NCBI RefSeq assembly: GCF_000814005.1 | Contig: NZ_JWLK01000004.1 | Span: forward strand, 124,001 to 188,000 | Length of the DNA: 64,000 nucleotides | Source: Ruegeria sp. ANG-S4 | GTDB taxonomy: Bacteria; Pseudomonadota; Alphaproteobacteria; Rhodobacterales; Rhodobacteraceae | Reading direction: 5' to 3' | In this document: in pieces, positions 9,749 through 16,541 of the stretch | Position numbering within the stretch: the stretch's first letter is position 1 | Layout: each line of letters begins with the position of its first letter | The notes under the pieces: model-generated | What the model saw: the letters and a program-made list of their open reading frames with translations, nothing else | What the model was told of the DNA's origin: nothing | The model's database searches: none | Made by a program: the position numbers and the translations under genes

Positions 9749-10342
9749 TCAAATCAGGATTACGCCCGCATCTTTCATTGCCTGTTGGGCCGAAGCCAGG
9801 GACCCGTCCATGTCGATGGCCCGGCAAGCATCGGTTCTGACCGTCACGTCAAACCCAAGTCGGGCTGCATCGACGGCGGAATAGTGCACACAGAAATCGG
9901 TAGCGAGACCAACCAGGGTAAGCGCCTTGATGCCGCGCGTGTCCAAATAGCCTTTCAGGCCGGTCGGTGTGGTCTGGTCATTCTCAAAGAACGCCGAATA
10001 GCTGTCGATGGCGCCGCGAAACCCCTTCCGCAGGATCAAATCACCATCGGTGCGCAAATTCGGATGGAACGCTGCGCCTCGGCTGCCTTGAACACAATGA
10101 TCCGGCCACAGGACCTGCGGGCCATATGGCATCTCGACCATCTCGAACGGGGACATGCCCCCATGCGCGCTTGCAAACGACAAATGCTCAGCCGGGTGCC
10201 AATCCTGTGTCAGGATAACCCCGTCGAACTCCTCCATCATGGTATTGATCGGTGCCACGACCTCATCCCCGCCCGGAACGGCCAATGCGCCACCTGGGCA
10301 GAAATCGTTTTGGACATCGATGACAAGCAGCGCGTGGGACAT
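9749..10342 (-). CDS. pncA: Nicotinamidase (pyrazinamidase family)
   Basis: A 197-aa cysteine hydrolase of the isochorismatase fold that deamidates nicotinamide to nicotinate, the substrate of PncB. The catalytic aspartate lies in VIDVQNDFCPGG, the metal ligands in TQDWHPAEHLSFAS, the catalytic lysine in LILRKGF and the nucleophilic cysteine in VGLATDFCVHYSAVDA. The ATG at 10342 has GGAGG 6 nt upstream. With pncB on the same strand about 700 nt away, the locus holds both steps from nicotinamide to nicotinate mononucleotide. Confidence 0.94.
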   Translation of the reverse strand: MSHALLVIDVQNDFCPGGALAVPGGDEVVAPINTMMEEFDGVILTQDWHPAEHLSFASAHGGMSPFEMVEMPYGPQVLWPDHCVQGSRGAAFHPNLRTDGDLILRKGFRGAIDSYSAFFENDQTTPTGLKGYLDTRGIKALTLVGLATDFCVHYSAVDAARLGFDVTVRTDACRAIDMDGSLASAQQAMKDAGVILI

Positions 10343-10441
10343 TGAGGCCTCCTATACGGGTTGCTCTATCGGTATGGGCCACAGAGAGGGGCGTCAATCC
10401 GATCTCTTGCGTCTTGAGCGCCTGCGCAGTAGATCGCGCGC

Positions 10442-11347
10442 ATGTACACGATCGCTGCCCTTTACCATTTCACCCGCTTCCCGGACCCGGACGCGCTGCG
10501 GCCCGCGTTGAAAGCGGTGTGTCAGGCCCAATCCGTCAAGGGCACGCTTTTGCTGGCGCAAGAGGGTATCAACGGCACCATCGCGGGGCCGCGAGCAGGG
10601 ATTGACGCGGTGCTTGAACATATCCGGGGGCTTCCGGGTTGCGCCGATCTGGAATGGAAAGAGGCAACCTCGGACCATCCGCCATTCGGCAAGATGAAAG
10701 TGCGTTTGAAGAAAGAGATCGTCACAATGGGGCAGCCCGACGTCGATCCGCGCGCCAGCGTCGGTCACTATGTCGAGCCGCAGGATTGGAATGACCTTAT
10801 CCGGTCGGACGACGTTGTCGTAATCGACACCCGCAATGACTATGAGGTGGCGATTGGAACCTTTGAAGGCGCAATAGACCCTGAAACAGCAAGTTTTCGC
10901 GAATTTCCTGCGTGGTGGGAACAGAACAAGGAACGCTTCCACAACAAGCGTGTCGCGATGTTCTGCACTGGCGGCATCCGATGCGAGAAGTCCACGAATT
11001 TCCTGCTGGGTCAGGGCGTGGAGGATGTCTATCATCTGAAAGGAGGTATTCTGCGCTATCTTGAGGAAATGCCCGCGGAAGACAGTTCCTGGCAGGGTGA
11101 GTGTTTTGTCTTCGACAACCGCGTTTCCGTTGGGCACGGGCTGGTTGAGGGCCCACACAAGCTGTGTCACGGGTGCCGACGGCCGATCCTTCCGGAAGAC
11201 ATGAAGCGACCGGAATATGAGCATGGCGTGACCTGCCACAGATGCGTGAACGAAACCTCCGAGCAGGACAAAGCACGCTTTCGCGAGCGGCAGAAACAGA
11301 TTCTGCTGGCTCGCAGCCGGGGTTCAAATCATTTGGGGACGGGCTAA
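10442..11347 (+). CDS. trhO: tRNA uridine(34) hydroxylase, rhodanese family
   Basis: A 301-aa protein of the TrhO/YceA family, which installs 5-hydroxyuridine at the wobble position of certain tRNAs. The N-terminal domain (YTIAALYHFTRFPDPDAL, then LLAQEGINGTIAG) is the family-specific acylphosphatase-like part. The rhodanese domain follows, with VVVIDTRNDYEVAIGTF and the active-site loop CTGGIRCEKST holding the catalytic cysteine. The C-terminal part carries cysteine pairs (CHGCRRPI and CHRCVNE). It diverges from pncA, with 99 nt between the starts. Earlier annotations often call this family rhodanese-related sulfurtransferase. Confidence 0.9.
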   Translation: MYTIAALYHFTRFPDPDALRPALKAVCQAQSVKGTLLLAQEGINGTIAGPRAGIDAVLEHIRGLPGCADLEWKEATSDHPPFGKMKVRLKKEIVTMGQPDVDPRASVGHYVEPQDWNDLIRSDDVVVIDTRNDYEVAIGTFEGAIDPETASFREFPAWWEQNKERFHNKRVAMFCTGGIRCEKSTNFLLGQGVEDVYHLKGGILRYLEEMPAEDSSWQGECFVFDNRVSVGHGLVEGPHKLCHGCRRPILPEDMKRPEYEHGVTCHRCVNETSEQDKARFRERQKQILLARSRGSNHLGTG

Positions 11348-11422
11348 CCCCAAGGCCAATTGGCCTTGCAGGCCGACGCCGAACGCCGGATGATCACTTT
11401 CAGGCTGGAAATCGGAGTACCC

Positions 11423-11923
11423 ATGTCCCGCGAACCCAGAACTCTGGAAGAATGGAAATCAACGCTCTACGCGGCGCTGGGGCTGGTCATCGCCAGCTTT
11501 CTGGCCTGGTACGGCTTGTCCCGCCTGAGCGAAGCAACTGCAGGTGACACAATTGGGCACATCGCTGCGGTTGGATTGATCATCTGGATTGCGTCGCAGT
11601 CTTGGTTCTACCTCACACAGGTGAAATCTCCACGACGGCTATTGCTTTTGATGGGCGTGTCGTTCATCCAGGTCGTCCCGTTCCTGTTCGCTGCCGTTTA
11701 CGGCGCGTTCGGATACAACGATCTGTGTGTCATAGGCGCAAACGGACCGGCGGACATTCTGTATTTTTCTTACGTTACCTTCACCACGGTCGGTTACGGG
11801 GATATGGCCCCCATTGGCCTGTGCCGGGGGCTGGCTGTGGCCGAAGCGGTTACAGGGTATATTCTGCTGGGCATGTTCGTTGCCGCCGCCGTTGCGCTGT
11901 ATTCACGCAACCACGGTCACTGA
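11423..11923 (+). CDS. Small potassium channel protein (Ion_trans_2 pore)
   Basis: A 166-aa membrane protein with a canonical K+ selectivity filter, FTTVGYGDMAP, at about residues 125-135. Three hydrophobic segments precede the pore loop and one follows (VTGYILLGMFVAAAVALYS), so the likely layout is 4 TM with one pore per subunit, working as a tetramer. No cytoplasmic RCK or cyclic-nucleotide domain is present. The start at 11423 (MSREPRT) has GGAG 5 nt upstream; upstream in-frame starts at 11360 and 11390 are possible but lack a ribosome site. It converges on the small repeat protein gene, 6 nt between the stops. Confidence 0.85.
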   Translation: MSREPRTLEEWKSTLYAALGLVIASFLAWYGLSRLSEATAGDTIGHIAAVGLIIWIASQSWFYLTQVKSPRRLLLLMGVSFIQVVPFLFAAVYGAFGYNDLCVIGANGPADILYFSYVTFTTVGYGDMAPIGLCRGLAVAEAVTGYILLGMFVAAAVALYSRNHGH

Positions 11924-11929
11924 CCGCCC

Positions 11930-12259
11930 CTATTTGTTCCGGTCAATCCACTGTGACATCATCTGTTTGTCCCGAAAGCACTCGGCAGGGATCGGGCGGC
12001 GTTTGGTGCGCGAGATACGTTCGGCAAAAGCGACCTGTTTGCCGGTGGGGTAGTTGGCGAACGGAGACGGATCCCGAGGTTTATGTGCGGAAATCCAGTC
12101 TGACAGCGCCTTGCGATCCCGCTGCGCTTCGACCGGTATTTCCATAGCTGATTTTTCAGCGATGGCGCGGGCATAGCGCATCTGGCGGTCGGTAACCGGC
12201 AGCATATGGTAATCGTTGCTGGGTGCATCGAACCAGCTTTGACGGGCAGCGTTTGTCAT
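11930..12259 (-). CDS. Small two-repeat protein of unknown function, apparently SOS-regulated
   Basis: A 109-aa basic protein built of two similar units of about 38 residues (roughly residues 21-60 and 70-108). Both follow the pattern T-x2-Q-x2-[YF]-A-x2-I, then I-P-x-E-x2-R-D, then S-x-W-I, for example TDRQMRYARAIAEK with RDRKALSDWI, and GKQVAFAERISRTK with RDKQMMSQWI. This resembles small helical units appended to some type IA topoisomerases, which is a reading by eye and not a family assignment. The start at 12259 has GGAGG about 10 nt upstream; the longer frame from 12340 would run through the promoter and LexA boxes and is rejected. The promoter suggests induction by DNA damage. Confidence 0.75.
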   Translation of the reverse strand: MTNAARQSWFDAPSNDYHMLPVTDRQMRYARAIAEKSAMEIPVEAQRDRKALSDWISAHKPRDPSPFANYPTGKQVAFAERISRTKRRPIPAECFRDKQMMSQWIDRNK

Positions 12260-12285
12260 AGCTCGAAAACCTCCGTTCCACATGA

Positions 12286-12319
12286 GAACAAATATAGAAC
12301 ATTTTCGGAACTTTTTCAA
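12286..12319 (-). promoter_or_regulatory. Sigma-70 promoter overlapped by two LexA (SOS) boxes
   Basis: Read on the minus strand there is a -35 TTGAAA (12319-12314), a 17-nt spacer and a -10 TATATT (12296-12291). Three GTTC repeats at exact 7-nt spacing overlie it: GTTC at 12311-12308, 12300-12297 and 12289-12286. That makes two overlapping GTTC-N7-GTTC elements, the LexA consensus of Alphaproteobacteria. One lies in the spacer and one spans the -10 box. The start codon of the 109-aa gene is 26 nt further downstream. Confidence 0.85.
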
Positions 12320-12543
12320 GATTTCCGCTGATACCGGCACTTTTCGCGCCCTTGTTGATCAGCCTGTCCCGCCGTCATGCGACCTGAAGCCAGCGCTTTT
12401 CCTGCGCTTTCAGACCCAATCAAAGAATCGGAACGCGGTTTTTCAATACACAACGATTCACAACCCCGAGGGTCGGCGCGCCAAAGGCGGCATTTCGCTT
12501 ATGGTTTGGTCCTTGGCGAAACTGAAACGGCACTTTGTGATCT

Positions 12544-12568
12544 GTTCCCGACATTTGGCGTCGGGAAC
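12544..12568 (+). promoter_or_regulatory. Perfect 9-bp inverted repeat upstream of the FAD/GcvT gene
   Basis: GTTCCCGAC (12544-12552) and GTCGGGAAC (12560-12568) are exact reverse complements around a 7-nt spacer, 70 nt before the start codon at 12639. No T tract follows, so it is not an intrinsic terminator. It could be an operator for a dimeric regulator of the catabolic operon or a leader hairpin. Confidence 0.5.
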
Positions 12569-12638
12569 GGAGTATCAGAGGCAACATACCTATGGCTGAC
12601 TTCGGTTAAGCACAGGATTTGCGCATTGGAGAGAGACG

Positions 12639-15083
12639 ATGAAAACCCACGCCCAGGCCGTCGTGATCGGAGGGGGGCTTGTCGGCTGCTCGATCCTTTA
12701 CCATCTGGCCAAGCTCGGCTGGACAGATGTGGTGTTGCTGGAACGGGATGAACTGACCAGCGGGTCCACGTGGCATGCGGCGGCGAATATCCACGGGCTG
12801 CATGACAATAACAACATAACCCGTATCCAGCACTACACGATGAACCTGTACAAAGAGCTGGAGAAGGAAACCGGGCAAGGTTGCGGCGTGTTTCAATCCG
12901 GTTCGCTATATCTTGCACAGACTAAAGACCGTGAGCATCAGTTGCGCTTGCAAGAGGCAAAAGCCAAGTTTTACGGCCTGAACTTCTATGAAATCAGCCG
13001 GGACAAAGCCAAAGAACTGCACCCTCTGGCGCAGTTCGACGACATCCGCTGCATCATGTTCGAGCCTGATGGCGGCAATGTTGACCCTTCTGGCGTGACT
13101 CATGCCTATGCAGCGGGCGCGCGGGCGATGGGGGCAACAATTGAGCGGTTTTGCCCCGTAATAGGGACTGAACAGCAGCCAGACGGGTCTTGGATCGTAA
13201 GAACAGAAAAAGGTGACATTCATACGCAATGGGTAGTGAATGCAGGTGGTCTTTGGGGGCGTGAGGTCGCTTCACTGGCCGGGATCGAATTGCCGCTGCA
13301 ACCGACCGAGCATCAGTATTTCGTAACCGAAGCAATTGATGAGGTGGCCGCACTGGGTCGCCGTCTTCCTTCGATCGCGGACCGGGATGGCGAGTATTAC
13401 TTTCGGCAAGAGGGCAACGGCCTTCTGATCGGCGCGTATGAGAAAGACATGCGGTTCTGGGCCGAAAACGGAACGCCGCTGGACTTTGCCCATGATCTGT
13501 TCCCCGATGATCTGGATCGCATCATGGAGAACGTAATCCGTGCCACCGAGCGCGTACCGGTTGCCGCCACCGCGGGTGTAAAGCGTGTTATCAACGGGCC
13601 GATGATCTGGTCACCCGACAGCAACGCGATCTGGGGACCAGTGCCGGAGCTTGAGAACTACTTCTGTTGCACCGGCATTATTCCCGGATTCTCGCAATCC
13701 GGCGGTCTCGGGCTGTTGTCCGCACAATGGATGATCGAAGGCGAGCCGCAATACGATATGTTCGCATGGGATTTGGCGCGTTTTGGCGATTGGGCCGATA
13801 AGGCGTTTACCAAAGCCCGCGTCGAAGACGCGTACACCCACAGGTTCGCCATTCACTTCCCGAATGAAGAACGCAGCGCGGGACGGCCTGCACGTGTGCG
13901 CCCAGCCTACGATATGCAAAAGGACATGGGCTGCGTCTTTGGCCTGAATTGCGGCTGGGAACACCCATTATGGTTCGCCGACCAACCGGGAACAGTCGAG
14001 ACCAACGGGTTTACCCGCCAGAACTGGTGGGAACCCGTCGGGCGCGAGGTTCGGATGCTGCGTGAGAATGTAGGCGTCATCGACATCTCGAACTTCGCCA
14101 ATTACGTCATCAAAGGCCCGGGTGCGCAGGATTGGCTGGATCGACTGGTCGCAAACCGGGTTCCAACCGACATCGGCCGTTCTTGCCTGACGCCATTGAT
14201 CTCGGTTCGCGGCGGCGTTGCCGGGGATTTCACCATCACCAAGGTGGCGGACGACGAATACATGATGATCGGATCCGGCATGGCCGAACGCTATCATCAG
14301 CGATTTTTCAACATGGTGGAATTGCACGAGGGCACCACGTTCGAAGTCGCGACGGACCGCATCGCCGGCTTCAATGTGGCTGGCCCAAAGTCCCGCGATG
14401 TGTTGCAACGTCTGACCAATTCGGACCTGTCCAACGACGCGTTCCGCTTTATGCGGTCGGCTACGATTGAGGTGGCCGGGGTGTCCTGCCTGGCCATCCG
14501 CGTGAGTTTCACGGGTGATCTGGGGTGGGAATTGCACTGCGCCGAAGAAGACCAGATCAGGCTCTACACAAGTCTTTTGGACGCATCGCGTGCCTTTGGC
14601 GGCGGTCCGGTGGGGGGGCGTGCGCTCGGATCGCTTCGTATTGAAAAGGGATATGGATCCTGGGGCCGCGAGTATTCTCAGGAATATTGGCCGCAGGAGG
14701 TCGCACTGGATCGTCTGATCAAGTTGGACAAGGATTTCCTGCACAAGGACGCCTATCTGGCGGTCAGGGACAACGCGGCGCGCGAAGTGCTTTCGATCCT
14801 GTCAGTCGAAACCACTGATGCAGACGCAGCCGGAGGAGAGCCGATTTTCACGCCGGATGGCAAGGCGGTCGGGCGCGTGACCTCGGGCGCTTACGGCTAT
14901 TCCGTGGGTAAGTCACTTGCGATCGGTTACGTAAACCCATCGGTCGCGAGGCCGGGGGACAAGGTTGAGGTATTCATACTTGGTAAGCCGCACGACGCGA
15001 TGATCCTGTCGGAACCGCCGTTCGATCCAGGCGGACACCGTCTACGGGGGACGCGGACCGCCGAACCAGAGATGATCAAATGA
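12639..15083 (+). CDS. FAD-dependent oxidoreductase with C-terminal GcvT domain (dimethylglycine/sarcosine dehydrogenase family)
   Basis: An 814-aa protein. Residues 1-390 are a D-amino-acid-oxidase-type FAD domain with the dinucleotide motif VIGGGLVGCS. GSTWHAAA near residue 45 matches the site where dimethylglycine dehydrogenases carry covalent FAD on histidine. A middle linker domain follows, then from about residue 440 a GcvT-type folate-binding domain (NWWEPVGREVRMLRENVGVIDIS and RIEKGYGSWGREY). Enzymes of this architecture demethylate N-methyl amines such as dimethylglycine and pass the one-carbon unit to tetrahydrofolate. The substrate here is unknown. The gene has a GGAGAG ribosome site, and its stop overlaps the MmgE/PrpD start by 4 nt. 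Confidence 0.88.
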   Translation: MKTHAQAVVIGGGLVGCSILYHLAKLGWTDVVLLERDELTSGSTWHAAANIHGLHDNNNITRIQHYTMNLYKELEKETGQGCGVFQSGSLYLAQTKDREHQLRLQEAKAKFYGLNFYEISRDKAKELHPLAQFDDIRCIMFEPDGGNVDPSGVTHAYAAGARAMGATIERFCPVIGTEQQPDGSWIVRTEKGDIHTQWVVNAGGLWGREVASLAGIELPLQPTEHQYFVTEAIDEVAALGRRLPSIADRDGEYYFRQEGNGLLIGAYEKDMRFWAENGTPLDFAHDLFPDDLDRIMENVIRATERVPVAATAGVKRVINGPMIWSPDSNAIWGPVPELENYFCCTGIIPGFSQSGGLGLLSAQWMIEGEPQYDMFAWDLARFGDWADKAFTKARVEDAYTHRFAIHFPNEERSAGRPARVRPAYDMQKDMGCVFGLNCGWEHPLWFADQPGTVETNGFTRQNWWEPVGREVRMLRENVGVIDISNFANYVIKGPGAQDWLDRLVANRVPTDIGRSCLTPLISVRGGVAGDFTITKVADDEYMMIGSGMAERYHQRFFNMVELHEGTTFEVATDRIAGFNVAGPKSRDVLQRLTNSDLSNDAFRFMRSATIEVAGVSCLAIRVSFTGDLGWELHCAEEDQIRLYTSLLDASRAFGGGPVGGRALGSLRIEKGYGSWGREYSQEYWPQEVALDRLIKLDKDFLHKDAYLAVRDNAAREVLSILSVETTDADAAGGEPIFTPDGKAVGRVTSGAYGYSVGKSLAIGYVNPSVARPGDKVEVFILGKPHDAMILSEPPFDPGGHRLRGTRTAEPEMIK

Positions 15084-16426
15084 CAAACGCCTTCCCGCGC
15101 ATTGCGGACTTCGCTCTTGCCTGTTCCGCCGATCAGATGCCGGATGAGGTGAAGGACGCAGCGGCGCTGATGATGCTGGACACGATGGGCGTTCTGATCG
15201 GCGCCGGGCCGATGGAGGCGGGCGTCATTGCCCGAAATACTGCGGCACTGCTTTATTCCAGTTCTTCGCCCGACCACAGTGCGCGGATGTTGTTTGATGG
15301 TCGCCAGGTAAGCATGGCTGGAGCCGCGTACGCAGCCGCAACGCAAACCGACAATCTGGACGCGCATGACGGCTACAATCCGACCAAGGGGCATATTGGC
15401 GTCGTGATCATTCCGGCGCTGGCGGCGTTGGCGGAACACTGTCCTGATCTGAGCGGGCCCGAGGCGTTGGCCGCTGTTGTCGTCGGGTACGAAGTTGCGG
15501 GTCGCGCCGGACTGGCCTTGCATGACTCGGTCAGTGACTATCACACATCGGGCGCATGGAACGCGCTTGGCGTCGCGGCGATGTCAGCGCGCCTTCGTGG
15601 GCACGCCCCCGATCAACTGCGACAGGCGTTCGGAATTGCGGAATACCATGGACCACGCAGTCAGATGATGCGCGAAATCGCCAATCCCACGATGCTGCAT
15701 GACGGGTCCGGTTGGGGCGCGATGGTCGGCCTGTCGGCGTCCATCCTGGCCGAGCAGGGCTTTACGGGCGCCCCCGCTCTGACGGTGGAAGAGGACCGAT
15801 CTGCCGTGCATTGGCAGGATCTGGGCACGTTTTGGCAGATGGAACATCAATATGTGAAACCCTATCCGATATGCCGCTGGGCACACGCCGCCATCGACGG
15901 AACGCGCCAATTGATGCTTGATCACGATCTCACCCATGATCAGATCGCGACGCTTCATATCAACAGCTTTCACGAGGCGGCGTGTCTCTTTTCCGCGGTT
16001 CCAGCGACCACATCGCAGGCGCAATATTCATTGGCTTTTGCGGTGGCTTCATTCGCCGTACATGGGCGGATCGGGGTCGAGCAAATCTCAGGCTCGGGGT
16101 TGAGTGATCCCGTTGTCGCCAACGTCGTGTCACGCATCACCGTGGCAGAGGATGCGCGCCACAGTCAGCGGTTTCCGCAGGGGCGCTGGGCTGATGTCGT
16201 GATCGAAACAGTGGACGGACGCCTTCTGAAATCGGGCGACATTCATGCAAGAGGCGGACCGGAGGCGCCTTTGAAACAGCATGAAGTTATCGACAAATTC
16301 ATGGATTTTTCGACACCAACGGTCGGAGAAGCCAGGGCTGTCCTCATTCGGGACGCCATCTTGGAACTGACTCGACCGAATGCGTTATTTTCCGATTTAG
16401 AGCCTTTATTGTACGACCCTCCGTAA
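15080..16426 (+). CDS. MmgE/PrpD family protein
   Basis: A 448-aa protein of the 2-methylcitrate dehydratase/iminodisuccinate epimerase fold. Family segments are the N-terminal MMLDTMGVLIGA, the NLDAHDGYNPTKGHIGVVIIPA block with active-site histidine and aspartate region, AFGIAEYHGPRSQ and the later VKPYPICRWAHAAIDG. Most members catalyse dehydration or racemisation of small carboxylic acids and their roles are often unassigned. Translation is coupled to the preceding FAD/GcvT gene through ATGA, so both likely act in one catabolic route. No regulator is encoded next to them. Confidence 0.88.
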   Translation: MTNAFPRIADFALACSADQMPDEVKDAAALMMLDTMGVLIGAGPMEAGVIARNTAALLYSSSSPDHSARMLFDGRQVSMAGAAYAAATQTDNLDAHDGYNPTKGHIGVVIIPALAALAEHCPDLSGPEALAAVVVGYEVAGRAGLALHDSVSDYHTSGAWNALGVAAMSARLRGHAPDQLRQAFGIAEYHGPRSQMMREIANPTMLHDGSGWGAMVGLSASILAEQGFTGAPALTVEEDRSAVHWQDLGTFWQMEHQYVKPYPICRWAHAAIDGTRQLMLDHDLTHDQIATLHINSFHEAACLFSAVPATTSQAQYSLAFAVASFAVHGRIGVEQISGSGLSDPVVANVVSRITVAEDARHSQRFPQGRWADVVIETVDGRLLKSGDIHARGGPEAPLKQHEVIDKFMDFSTPTVGEARAVLIRDAILELTRPNALFSDLEPLLYDPP

Positions 16427-16541
16427 CCGCAGGCGGGTTGCCGGATCGTCATGCACCCTGGGCAGCAAACGAGCGACGCGCTACGAGCCTTTCGGGGGTT
16501 CGTTGCGAAATCGCATATTGTGGGTGCGTCTACCATGGATA

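Larger units (their letters stand above)
12260..12638. other. Intergenic region between the SOS gene and the FAD/GcvT gene
   Basis: A 379-nt divergent region without a convincing gene. The left end holds the SOS promoter described separately. The right end holds a perfect 9-bp inverted repeat at 12544-12568. The middle (about 12320-12540) shows nothing I can identify; short open frames there lack ribosome sites. Confidence 0.6.

Noticed and set aside
12282..12599. Open frame on the plus strand starting inside the SOS promoter
   Set aside because: No ribosome site, no motifs, and it would run through the promoter and the inverted repeat.
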